Shown: one piece after another, positions 45,009 through 53,766 of the stretch
Numbering within the stretch: position 1 is the first letter of the stretch
How the letters are laid out: the number at the start of each line of letters is the position of its first letter
Source: Microcoleus sp. FACHB-61
GTDB lineage: Bacteria; Cyanobacteriota; Cyanobacteriia; Cyanobacteriales; Microcoleaceae
Assembly (NCBI GenBank): GCA_014695295.1
Contig: JACJNY010000061.1
Location: 186,001-250,000, forward strand
Direction of reading: 5' to 3'
Length of the DNA: 64,000 nucleotides
The notes under the pieces: model-generated
The model's input: the letters and a program-made list of their open reading frames with translations, nothing else
The model's database searches: none
What the model was told of the DNA's origin: nothing
Position numbers and translations under genes: made by a program

Positions 45009-46340
45009 TTACAGTTCGCTTGCTTTTTGATACCACCGGGCAATAGACTTGCTACTTGCACCCATTGACAGTCCTGCAATTAGCGACGGTGCAAGCACAA
45101 AGATAATATACTCGCTGGAAGAGATAATATGATTACCGTTATCGTGGCTCACATATATCTGCGCCATGGGCTGAAAGAAAACGATGGTTGTCCAGGTGCA
45201 TAGTCCAATACTAATTGCAGTTGAAACCTGTCGGTGAAGTTTGGGATTAGTTAAGGGATAAAACCACAATCGCGTCACAATTACTACGATTATTCCGTTC
45301 CCCAACCCCAGCAGCACGCCTAGAAAAATACCGATGACTCCTCCGATAATTGTTCCCACTACCGGCATAAGAAAAGTGCTGTAAATTATTGCACAACCTC
45401 CCACAGCTAGAGTTCCCATCCAAGTGCTGCGCCCGATCGCATTCCAGAACAACCTAGAGGTATCTACCGTTTTTCCCTGTCTCAATGGCAGGGAATATTT
45501 ATGTATTTGCTGCGGTTTTTCTAGAACTTCTTTTGCGATTTGGACTGAGGGGGGACGGCGATCTAAACTGGGATGTGTCATCCACTTCAGCCAATTGGTA
45601 AAAGCGGGGCTTAGTTGGGTGACTTGCTCGAATTCAATCTGCAAATCTTTCTGTGGCAAGTCGGCAGGATGCTGCTTGGTAATTAAGGCGATTAATGTTG
45701 CTCCCAAGCCGTACAAGTCGGAAGCGGGAACCGCCCTCCCGCCAAATTGTTCTGGTGGCATATAGCCATAAGTTCCGACAACGGTGACTGTTTTCCCTTG
45801 TTGGGTTGCTAGGGTTTGAACTGCACCGAAATCGACTAGGTAGACTTCGCCGACGCTGTTTCCCGATCGATTCTTGAGTAAAATATTGCTGGGTTTAATG
45901 TCGCGGTGAATCACCGGGGGCTGTCGCTGGTGCAGGTAGGCGAGGATGTCTAATAATGCTGTGGCTAATTGTTTGACTTCGCTTTCGCTGAAGGTGCGGC
46001 CGTCTGAGAGATTTTCTTGTAGGGATTTGGCTTCGATGTAAGTCTGAACTAGGGCGAATCCTTTGCGGTTGGGCGTGTCGATTTCAAAGGAGTCGAGATA
46101 TCGGGGAATTGCAGGATGGGATAGGGATTTTAAGGTTTCGACTTCTCGCTCGAACAGTTTTAAGTCTTCCCAGTTAAAGTCGCTGCTGAATGAGAGGAGT
46201 TTGACTACTACTTGCTGTTGGGTTTTTAAGTCGCGGGCGAGTAAAGTTTGCCGTCCTGCTTGCTTGCCGAGCCGCCGATCGCACTGATAGCGATCGGCTA
46301 ATATTTCTTTTGACAAATCGCCGATGTTTTGTCCGCTCAT
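45009..46340 (-). CDS. Membrane Ser/Thr protein kinase, paralogue 2
   Basis: 443 residues. Kinase domain about 15-275 with QVVVKLLSF, HRDIKPSNILL, VDFGAV and GTYGYMPPEQFGG. It is strongly similar to the neighbouring kinase over the whole catalytic domain, including the rare Gly loop RLGKQAGRQT. The C-terminal 140 residues differ: four predicted membrane helices (TLAVGGCAIIYSTFLMPVVGT, GIIVVIVTRLWFYPL, ISIGLCTWTTIVFF and IIFVLAPSLIAGLSMG) and no soluble tail. The pair looks like a tandem duplication whose sensor halves diverged or were exchanged. No upstream regulator is evident. Confidence 0.9.
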   Translation of the reverse strand: MSGQNIGDLSKEILADRYQCDRRLGKQAGRQTLLARDLKTQQQVVVKLLSFSSDFNWEDLKLFEREVETLKSLSHPAIPRYLDSFEIDTPNRKGFALVQTYIEAKSLQENLSDGRTFSESEVKQLATALLDILAYLHQRQPPVIHRDIKPSNILLKNRSGNSVGEVYLVDFGAVQTLATQQGKTVTVVGTYGYMPPEQFGGRAVPASDLYGLGATLIALITKQHPADLPQKDLQIEFEQVTQLSPAFTNWLKWMTHPSLDRRPPSVQIAKEVLEKPQQIHKYSLPLRQGKTVDTSRLFWNAIGRSTWMGTLAVGGCAIIYSTFLMPVVGTIIGGVIGIFLGVLLGLGNGIIVVIVTRLWFYPLTNPKLHRQVSTAISIGLCTWTTIVFFQPMAQIYVSHDNGNHIISSSEYIIFVLAPSLIAGLSMGASSKSIARWYQKASEL

Positions 46341-46499
46341 GTTCTCTTGCCCTAGAACCGATTAAACCTAGTGTAGTTGACAAAAGTGCAATAATCGGAA
46401 ATCTTCGGGCTACGGCAAAAAAATTTTCTGTCAAAGAGCAACTGCCTTTAAGAGCGAGCGTTCTCGCACAATAAAGACGCCCCTGAGTTAAGCTTGAAT

Positions 46500-47048
46500 T
46501 TAATTTTCGATTTGCTTGTAAATTGACTGCACTACGTCGAGAAGGCTCAAGACTTGCTGCCATTCGGGAGCATCGGGCTTGTAGCTTTTGGCGCGTTGAG
46601 CTTTCAAACTGTGGTGCAAGAGCGAAAGCAGCGCGTCTGGAGACTGTAAGGAATTGTCATCTTCATCTGCTGGGGTTCCGGCTGCATTTTCTTCGATGTC
46701 TTCTTTAATTTTTTGTGCTCGATCGGCGAGGGCTAAAGATCGGCCTGCAAGGTTTTCCGGCATTTTGGGCTGTTCGGACAAAGACGCGCTGGTTAGTTCT
46801 ACCAATAGTTGGCAGACTCGATCGACCCATTCGTGATCGTTTACTGAAAAGGAACCGGATTTGAACACTTGCCCGTCAGGTCTTTGCTGAATGCTTTGTA
46901 CCTTCTGGATCAGAGGGATAGCCTTAACAGTGATGTTTTCCGGGATTCTGGGGATATCTGACAGGGAGCTCCGAGCAATCTCCAGCAATAGTTGGTAAAC
47001 CTGATCTACCCACTCAACATCTCCCGATTGCGAATTCCAATTATTCAT
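46500..47048 (-). CDS. Hypothetical protein with an internally duplicated helical unit
   Basis: 182 residues, acidic, without membrane segments or signal. Residues 10-52 (VEWVDQVYQLLLEIARSSLS...IPLIQKVQSI) and 71-113 (HEWVDRVCQLLVELTSASLS...LALADRAQKI) are clearly the same unit repeated, including 'P.mPEN' in the middle. A linker (ENAAGTPADEDD) and a C-terminal helical segment follow. I do not recognise the family or know a function. It lies between the kinases and the adenylate cyclase on the same strand. Confidence 0.7.
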   Translation of the reverse strand: MNNWNSQSGDVEWVDQVYQLLLEIARSSLSDIPRIPENITVKAIPLIQKVQSIQQRPDGQVFKSGSFSVNDHEWVDRVCQLLVELTSASLSEQPKMPENLAGRSLALADRAQKIKEDIEENAAGTPADEDDNSLQSPDALLSLLHHSLKAQRAKSYKPDAPEWQQVLSLLDVVQSIYKQIEN

Positions 47049-47500
47049 AACTGACGCTAGTGGTTTTCTATATCTAAGACTCGAACATTGACTATCTGCG
47101 AAGGAAGCTCTTTTAGGAGCCGCTAACGCTATTAAGACTTACGCGAACCCGGTGAGAAACCCGGTTTTTGAGCGGATGTTTCGTCGGCTTTCTCCAAGAT
47201 TTTTCTCAGAAACCGGGTAACGCTGCCGCCAGTCATAACTATTTTTAAGCGCTTCAAATAATAGAAGTGCTAAGTTTGTTGCGGTAGGTAGTGCGACCGA
47301 AACACCTAGGGCGAAACCCCGGCATCTCGCTTGCAAATTCAAATCCGGTTATATAACCATAATACCTGTTGGAGCTTATTTACAATTACCTCAATAGGAT
47401 ATTCCGGTTAACTGGTGGCCGGATGGGAGGCGCACCCCCGATCGCGATCGCCCCCACCCGGAACCCTGACGCCACCGCGAGGATTTGCTGTGGGCTACTG
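47049..47500. other. Intergenic region with repeat copy C
   Basis: Contains the AAACCGGG palindrome (47155-47218). The rest shows no recognisable gene; open frames at 47139-47342 and 47386-47613 pass through repeats or the end of the cyclase gene and lack similarity to anything I know. Confidence 0.45.
47155..47218. repeat. AAACCGGGTTTTT palindromic repeat, copy C
   Basis: GAAACCCGGTTTTTGAG beginning at 47156 and CTCAGAAACCGGGT ending at 47218 form diverged arms. The flank GACTTACGC (47136-47144) is the reverse complement of the GCGTAAGTC flank of copy B, so this copy is inverted relative to the others. Confidence 0.6.
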
Positions 47501-50500
47501 CTATTTTTCTGTGAGATTCCACACACCATCCCAGTTGAGTACGTCTGAAAAACTATGCTGAAATAACATACAGCGATCGACGTGCAATTTAGCTGCCTTA
47601 TTTTTCGGGTCAACTTTCAGAACGGCCTCAAATTCGCGTGCAGCGTCTTTAAAGGCTTGCTTGGCTTTTGGTTCTAAAGCTTTCTTAAACTCGCTCAGCA
47701 GTTTTTTCACCCGATCGAGTCCCAGGTTTTCAAATTCCTCATCTAACATTTCTGCAACTGTCTCGGAGGCCCGACTTTTAATTTTCGCCTGCAATAGCTG
47801 CCTGATCTCTGCAGGTTTCAGCCGCTTGATTTGGGGATTTGATGGTTCTAAGATGTCTGCTTCCAACAGCTTTTTGACTTCCCCTTCTTGCAAGTATTTA
47901 ATATCGTCTGCTGATAGGGGCTTGATTTTTGCTTGCAGCAGCATTTTGGCTTCGTCTTCCGAGAGATTTTTGATGCCTTCAAATTTCAGCAGTTGGATTT
48001 CTGGCTGCAACAGCACGATGAGTTGGTCTGCTTCGGACAGGTTTTTCGGGTCGTACTCTGACAGCTTTTTCAGTTGATATAACAGGTTCTTGAGCTCGTG
48101 TTCCAACTGTTGCTCTACAAAATTGTTGGGCGGCAGTTTCTTAATCTCTGCCTCTGGCATGGAGGCGACCTCATTTAAGATGTTTTTCACCTCACTTTCT
48201 GAGAGTCTTTGGGTGACTGGAGCTTTGTAATGTTCGCGCCCCTTGGTGTAATGTTCTATAATTTCTTGCTGTGTTTCGGTTAGTGACTTGCCCACTGGCG
48301 AGTATCCCTCGCGGATGCCGACGAGTTCGTAAACGATTACGGGTTCGCTTTTGCCTTTGACGGTAATAAAGTCGAGTTCTCGCACGTAGAGCCGATCGGC
48401 GTAATCTCTGTAAGTATTGTCGCTGATGATCAAGTCGGTGCCGTACTGCTTGCTGGCGCCTTCTAAGCGAGAGGCGAGGTTTACGCCGTCTCCGATCGAA
48501 GTCAATTCCATGCGTTTGCTACTACCGATGTTGCCGCTGACAACTTCATCGGAATGCACGCCCATACCGATGCCGATCGGCAATTCCCCATTGGCCACAC
48601 GCTCTTGATTGAACTCTGCCAGTTTTTCCCGCATTTTCACTGCCGTTTGCATAGCGCACCAAGCATGATCCTCTAGGGGTGCTGGAGAGCCAAAAACTGC
48701 CATCAGAGCGTCGCCGATGTATTTGTCGAGAGTCCCTCCGTACTCGAATACGACATCTACCATCACTTCAAAATATTTGTTGAGCATCACTACCACTTCT
48801 TCGGCTTGCAATTTTTCCGTAAGTGTGGTATAGCTGCGAATGTCTGAGAACAGCACCGAAACGTTTTTGCGCTTGCCGCCCAATCCAGTATCCCCTGAAG
48901 CTAACAAATCTTCGGCTACTTTTGGGGTCATGTAACGGTACATCAAGTTTTTGACTTGCTTGGCGCTGCTAATATCTTCCATGACGACTAACGCGCCGTT
49001 GACCTTGCTGGGGTCGGTAGCGTCGGTCATTGAATTAATCGAGAGATTGATACTCTGCGATTTTGCTTCTTCACAGGACAGCAAAACTTGATCCGGGTAA
49101 TACTGCTGGCGGTCGTTCTCGTCTTCGGGAGACAAAGACGCATCAAACCACTTGGCAAAATCGCCTTTTTCTAACTTAATTAACTCGCGCAAAGATTGAC
49201 CTTCGGCTAATTCTGCCTCGCTGACACCCAGTAATTTTTTGGCACTGGGATTGGTCGCTACTATATTGCCTTTTTTATCTGTAGAAATCACGCCGTTAGT
49301 CAGGGCGTGCAGCATATCTTTTTGTCTTTGTTCTTGCTGTTTGACTTCGGCAAACAGTTTGGCGTTTTGTAGGGCGACTCCTGCTTGGATGTTAAACGCC
49401 TTCATAAATTCCAGGTCGTTGCGATTGAAACTGGCTTTCCACTGTTCGGGGGCGTGCGGCCAGTTTTCTGGATTGTAGGGGGGGTATTCTCCTTGTCGTT
49501 TTTTATTCATTAATTGGGTGACGCCAATCAATTTGTGGTCGGCGTTAAATATTGGCATACAAAGCATACTGCAAGTACGGTAGCCAGTTTTTTTGTCTGT
49601 TTCTTTGGAAGTTTCGGCGCGGGGGTCATCGTACACGTCAAAGGGAATCAGCAGCGGTTCGCCGGATTGGACAACAATGCCTGCAAAACCGGCGGTTCTG
49701 GGTATGCGAAGTTCTTTCAGGCTGCCGGCGATCGGGATTTTCGTCCACAGTTCGTCTTTATCTTCATCGATCAGCCACAGGGTGCTGCGATCGGCGTTCA
49801 TGAGTTCTTCTGCCTGATCCATCACCCTCTTTAGGGTATCTTCTAAGTCTAAACTGCTCTGAGAAAGAGCGTTGACGGCGTTCATCAGCGCTGTCGCGGC
49901 CCGTTGTCTTTGAGTTGCTGCGTAGAAAGATTTAGAAGACTCTAGAATTAGGCGAATCGACGGGGCAAATTCTCGAAAAACTTGTTCGTCTTCTTGAGTA
50001 AATCCTGCCTTGTCAATCTGTGATTCTAAAGTACCATAATGTTCGTGGTTGGGTTTGAGTTTATTAATCAGTTGAACTACTGCTACTAACTCTCCTGTTT
50101 CTTCGTTGAGCAGGGGCATCGCCAGCATTGTATAAGTGCGATATCCATTTTTTTCGTCAAATTTTTGGGCGTTAGCCGATCGGGGGTCGTTATAAAAATC
50201 ATAAGGAATGTTCACCACTTTTTTTTCCGTGGCTACTTCTCCCGCAATGCCCACATGGGCGGGAACTCGGATCTCTAGACTTTTGCCATTTTCGTCTTTA
50301 GCGACGATCGCCCAGAGTTCATTTTTTTCGTCGTCTAATAAATATATTGTGCTGCGATCGGCATTTAGCAATTCCCCGGTTTTGAGGGTAATCGACTGCA
50401 ACATTTCGTTAAGGATGGCGTCGAATCCCTGCGCGTCAAGAATATTGTCCAGCATTCCCAGGGTTTGATTGACAACCTTAAGTTTCTCTTCTACTTCCTT

Positions 50501-50719
50501 AACTACTTCTGTAAAGCTTTCCTTATTTAGGAGATCGAGAACACCGGATAATCCTGGACTTTTGGCAAGAGCGCTACTGCTAGAGGAAGGCTGAGAATAT
50601 TTTTCCTGATGGTTTTCACTGACAACAGTAAAATCATGGTTTTCACTGACAACAGTGGCCTCTACTGTCACTGTCGTGTTGTTTTCCATAGCTGGCAGAT
50701 TGGGAGATGCAGATTTCAT
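47501..50719 (-). CDS. GAF-GAF-PAS class III adenylate cyclase
   Basis: 1072 residues, cytoplasmic. GAF 1 about 85-250 and GAF 2 about 280-455 share the repeated pattern 'LLNADRSTIYLLDDEKNELW' and 'RIPxxxGIAG', and are of the cNMP-binding type found in cyanobacterial CyaB proteins. A PAS domain follows at about 465-590. The cyclase domain at about 620-815 has FSDIRSYTTLTEKL (metal Asp), GTLDKYIGDALMAVFG (metal Asp and the Lys that reads adenine) and LTSIGDGVNLASRLEG with the Thr partner, so ATP rather than GTP is the likely substrate. The C-terminal 230 residues are a charged helical region ending in a TPR-like segment (AAREFEAVLKVDPKNKAAKL). It would make cAMP under control of cyclic nucleotides bound by GAFs. 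Confidence 0.9.
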   Translation of the reverse strand: MKSASPNLPAMENNTTVTVEATVVSENHDFTVVSENHQEKYSQPSSSSSALAKSPGLSGVLDLLNKESFTEVVKEVEEKLKVVNQTLGMLDNILDAQGFDAILNEMLQSITLKTGELLNADRSTIYLLDDEKNELWAIVAKDENGKSLEIRVPAHVGIAGEVATEKKVVNIPYDFYNDPRSANAQKFDEKNGYRTYTMLAMPLLNEETGELVAVVQLINKLKPNHEHYGTLESQIDKAGFTQEDEQVFREFAPSIRLILESSKSFYAATQRQRAATALMNAVNALSQSSLDLEDTLKRVMDQAEELMNADRSTLWLIDEDKDELWTKIPIAGSLKELRIPRTAGFAGIVVQSGEPLLIPFDVYDDPRAETSKETDKKTGYRTCSMLCMPIFNADHKLIGVTQLMNKKRQGEYPPYNPENWPHAPEQWKASFNRNDLEFMKAFNIQAGVALQNAKLFAEVKQQEQRQKDMLHALTNGVISTDKKGNIVATNPSAKKLLGVSEAELAEGQSLRELIKLEKGDFAKWFDASLSPEDENDRQQYYPDQVLLSCEEAKSQSINLSINSMTDATDPSKVNGALVVMEDISSAKQVKNLMYRYMTPKVAEDLLASGDTGLGGKRKNVSVLFSDIRSYTTLTEKLQAEEVVVMLNKYFEVMVDVVFEYGGTLDKYIGDALMAVFGSPAPLEDHAWCAMQTAVKMREKLAEFNQERVANGELPIGIGMGVHSDEVVSGNIGSSKRMELTSIGDGVNLASRLEGASKQYGTDLIISDNTYRDYADRLYVRELDFITVKGKSEPVIVYELVGIREGYSPVGKSLTETQQEIIEHYTKGREHYKAPVTQRLSESEVKNILNEVASMPEAEIKKLPPNNFVEQQLEHELKNLLYQLKKLSEYDPKNLSEADQLIVLLQPEIQLLKFEGIKNLSEDEAKMLLQAKIKPLSADDIKYLQEGEVKKLLEADILEPSNPQIKRLKPAEIRQLLQAKIKSRASETVAEMLDEEFENLGLDRVKKLLSEFKKALEPKAKQAFKDAAREFEAVLKVDPKNKAAKLHVDRCMLFQHSFSDVLNWDGVWNLTEK

Positions 50720-51321
50720 AGACCTTTACAGAATCTTAAGCGTAAGGGTTAGTCTCTAAGCTAGGAGAGCGGGCAAGTTCATTAGTGAGTCACCTGTCGC
50801 ACAAAACTCAATTATGTGTGAAAGTATTTCCCAGTTTACAGAACTCCGGCCACAGGCCAAGGGAAATTCAGTTGGCCTTGCTGCTGAACGGAGGGTGGGA
50901 GAGTAACGAGGCTATGGGAGTGCTGCAATCTTTTTAGAGATCGCGAATGTTGTTTAAATGGTTTATTAACTGATTTTGACATTGTGCGTACCTGGTTTAA
51001 GTAGGTTCTGCCGATCTTTGAGCCGATCGCCTGCAGGAACATGAATGCGTACTGCTGGGAGGACTGCTGAAAGAGGGATGGCATTGTAGGACTATCGGCA
51101 ATTGTGACACCACCAGTTGCTAGTGATGTGTGCCCTTCTCTACACAATTGTGGTTTTTAACTAGAATTTCTCTCAATTTTGCTGCTCTTAGCTTTCATCC
51201 CGTAACTAAACTCACGGGGCTTTCAGCTTTTTTTTGTAAAACTTGCGGTTGCCATTTTTAGTGTAACCTCCGGATCGGAAAAACTCCGCCTTTTAACCCC
51301 ACGATCGGCTTGAGGGTCTGC
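50720..51321. other. Gene-poor region between cyclase and recN
   Basis: About 600 bases. The minus strand has a 103-codon open frame (50836-51147) ending in TLPPSVQQQGQLNFPWPVAG. It resembles no family I can name; it lacks a ribosome site and is more likely a relic. Otherwise there are no strong hairpins or motifs. The promoter of the cyclase gene should lie near 50725-50800. Confidence 0.4.
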
Positions 51322-53076
51322 TTAGGGTTTGGCAGACTGAGTTTGGCGCAGTCCAGCGGCTTCGACAAGCAGGGATTCAGCGAAGGCGATGGCTTCTGTT
51401 GCTGAGCGGCCGCTGGCGAGTTGGGCGAGTTCTTCGCGCCGCTGCTCACTGTTGAGGGCGGCCACTCTGACTACTGTACGTTCGACTGGTTCGCAGTGGG
51501 CTGCGGCTTCGCCGATACTTGGTTCTGCTTCGATCGTCTGTTTGTTGACGCGAAAGTGACAGTCGGCCATCGCGGCGATCAGCGGCTGGTGAGTGACACA
51601 GAGAACTTGGTGTTTGTCGGAGAGTTGGTAGAGTTTTTTCGCGATCGCGCCGGCGACTCTCCCGGAGACTCCGGCGTCGATTTCGTCAAAAATCAGCGTA
51701 CCGGCGCTTTCTATTTGAGAAAAACAGGCTTTGATGGCGAGCAGAAAGCGGCTCATTTCTCCCCCGGAGGCGATCGCGCCCAGGGGTTGCAGGGGTTCGC
51801 CCGGGTTGGGGCTGAAACAAAAGGCGATTTGGTCGGCACCGGTGGCGGTTGGGGTACAAGGCGAGATTTCGACTTGAAATTGCACTTTTTCCATTGCTAA
51901 AGGCTTAAGTTCTTCTACGAGGTGGGTTTCTAGTTTGAGGGCTGCTTCGCGCCGCAGGGTGCTGAGGTGGCTGCAAGTGTCTTTTAATTGCTCTAAAGCG
52001 GTCTGATATGCGAGTTCTAAGGCTTCCATTGACTCGCCTCCTTCTAAAAGTTCGTTCAGTTCGTTTTGGATGCTTTGGTAGTAGGCGATCGCTTCTTTGA
52101 GCGGCCCGTATTTGCGGCAAATTTGTTTTAGTTCGCGAATCCGATCTTCTACTTCTTCGAGCCTTTCGGGATCTGCTTCTAATTGTTCGCCGTAGCTGCT
52201 AATTTGCCTGCTGGCTTCTGTGGCTTGAGCTAAAGCATCGCTGACCATTTCTAGGATTGGTTGCAACTGCACATCGTAAACTGCCATGTCGCTTAAAATT
52301 ACTTCGGCTTTGCTCAACAAGTCGGCGGCTGATGCGCTGTCGCCGTCGTTTTGGTAAAGAGCCTGGTGGACTTGGTAACTCTGCTGCTGCAATTCGACGA
52401 TGTGACTGAGCCGGATTGATTCTTGTTCTAGCTGTTCGAGTTCGTCGGCGTCTTCGATGTGGGCTTCGCCGAGTTCTCGGACTTGGTATTCTAACAAATC
52501 GAGTCTTTGCAGCCGCTGCTGTTCCGACTGACGCCTGCGCTTGAGGGCTGTTTTGGCGTTGCTGGCACAGAGCCACGCGGAGCCGATTGTCGATCGCGCT
52601 TCAGCGAGTTTTTTGCCGCCGTATAAATCGAGCCATTCTCGCTGGAGGGTTTCTTGTCCGAGGTGGACGGTTTGGCCTTGGGCGGTAATTTCGACGAGCC
52701 GATCGCGCAGTTGATCCATTAACTGGCGGTTGACGAGAATTCCGTTCAAGCGCGAGCGGCTGCGCAGAGCACCGCTAGATGCGTTAATTTCCCGGCTGCA
52801 AACGGCTAAATTTCCGTCTATGGGTTCGATTTCTTGCTCGCCCAGCCACCTTGCCGCGGCTTTGTCCAGTTCAAAGGTAGCTTCCAATATTGCCCGCGCT
52901 GCTCCGGTGCGAATCGATCGGCGATCGACTTTCCCGCCCAAAACTGCATCGATCGCATCTAGGATAATCGATTTACCGGCACCGGTTTCCCCTGTAAATA
53001 CGTTCAAACTCGGGCCAAATTCTAGATCCAGGCAGTCAATTAGGGCAAAGTTTTCTATTCTGAGGGATATTAACAT
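51322..53076 (-). CDS. recN: DNA repair ATPase RecN
   Basis: 584 residues, SMC-like. Acts in recombinational repair of double-strand breaks. The N-terminal ATP-binding half has MLISLRIENFALIDCLDLEF and Walker A GETGAGKS near residue 29. A long central coiled coil (about 155-370) is rich in Glu, Gln and Leu. The C-terminal half has ASGGEMSRFLLAIK (signature), LIFDEIDAGVSGRVA (Walker B and D-loop) and VTHQPLIAAMAD. Length is standard. Five heptamer repeats lie just before its start codon. It points in the same direction as Uma2 and ruvB upstream. Confidence 0.95.
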   Translation of the reverse strand: MLISLRIENFALIDCLDLEFGPSLNVFTGETGAGKSIILDAIDAVLGGKVDRRSIRTGAARAILEATFELDKAAARWLGEQEIEPIDGNLAVCSREINASSGALRSRSRLNGILVNRQLMDQLRDRLVEITAQGQTVHLGQETLQREWLDLYGGKKLAEARSTIGSAWLCASNAKTALKRRRQSEQQRLQRLDLLEYQVRELGEAHIEDADELEQLEQESIRLSHIVELQQQSYQVHQALYQNDGDSASAADLLSKAEVILSDMAVYDVQLQPILEMVSDALAQATEASRQISSYGEQLEADPERLEEVEDRIRELKQICRKYGPLKEAIAYYQSIQNELNELLEGGESMEALELAYQTALEQLKDTCSHLSTLRREAALKLETHLVEELKPLAMEKVQFQVEISPCTPTATGADQIAFCFSPNPGEPLQPLGAIASGGEMSRFLLAIKACFSQIESAGTLIFDEIDAGVSGRVAGAIAKKLYQLSDKHQVLCVTHQPLIAAMADCHFRVNKQTIEAEPSIGEAAAHCEPVERTVVRVAALNSEQRREELAQLASGRSATEAIAFAESLLVEAAGLRQTQSAKP

Positions 53077-53082
53077 GGGGAA

Positions 53083-53120
53083 TTTGTTATTTGTTATTTG
53101 TTATTTGTTATTTGTTATTT
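53083..53120. repeat. Tandem TTTGTTA heptamer repeat before recN
   Basis: Five perfect TTTGTTA units (53083-53117) plus TTT, beginning seven bases upstream of the recN ATG. Slipped-strand changes in copy number here could alter spacing in the recN leader. Confidence 0.8.
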
Positions 53121-53190
53121 CATAATTGATCCTTCTTCCTTTCCTCCTTGGGGGGTTGGGGGGGGTTTCCTTCTGCCTTCTTTTGAGATT

Positions 53191-53763
53191 TTAACTTCCT
53201 AGTTTCAACCACCCAAACAACTCTCCTACCGTCAGCCGCAATTCTGCTGCCCAATCTGGAACTGGCAACAATTCTTCTGGTTTTGCTAAAATTTCCGGTT
53301 GCTTTCCAGGGGGATAAATTAATATCGAGCGCACCATCGGATCGATCAGCCAACCCATTTTAGTCCCGTTTTTCAAACAGTGTAAAATATTCCCAGTTAC
53401 TTTAGTTTGACTCTGGCCTGGAGACAGAATTTCAATTGTCCAATCTGGGTATGTTTCAAATACATTAGCAACATCCCCATTTTCATCAACTGGTATCCTT
53501 TCCCAAGTAAATACTGTGACATTTGGCACGATTGATCTGCCGCCAAAAGTACACCGCAATTCAGGAAAAGCTAAGGCAATTTTTTGATTTTTAACTGCGA
53601 CATTGATGGCTGGGAATAATTCACATTGAATCCGGCTATGTTTTCCTTGTGGCCTAGGCTTTTGGATGATTTGACCGTTGATATATTCGCTAGCTGGTTC
53701 TGTTTCTGGCAGTTTTAGGAACTCTGACAAAGTTAGTGTTTTTGTTGGTTGTATTTGTACCAT
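53191..53763 (-). CDS. Uma2 family putative endonuclease (DUF820)
   Basis: 190 residues of the restriction-endonuclease-fold Uma2 family, which is greatly expanded in cyanobacteria. Motifs: TKTLTLSEFLKLPETEPASEYINGQI at the N-terminus, RSIVPNVTVF in place of the usual 'R.PDvsf', TYPDWTIEILSPGQS and CLKNGTKMGWLIDPMVRSILIYPP. The catalytic Asp and Glu of the PD-ExK core appear present, but the canonical Pro-Asp is Pro-Asn here, so activity is uncertain. Its start is three bases from the ruvB stop, so the two are probably translated from one mRNA; the function is unknown. Confidence 0.85.
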   Translation of the reverse strand: MVQIQPTKTLTLSEFLKLPETEPASEYINGQIIQKPRPQGKHSRIQCELFPAINVAVKNQKIALAFPELRCTFGGRSIVPNVTVFTWERIPVDENGDVANVFETYPDWTIEILSPGQSQTKVTGNILHCLKNGTKMGWLIDPMVRSILIYPPGKQPEILAKPEELLPVPDWAAELRLTVGELFGWLKLGS

Positions 53764-53766
53764 TTC

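Noticed and set aside
50836-51147. 103-codon minus-strand open frame ending TLPPSVQQQGQLNFPWPVAG
   Set aside because: No ribosome site, no family recognised; treated as intergenic or relic.
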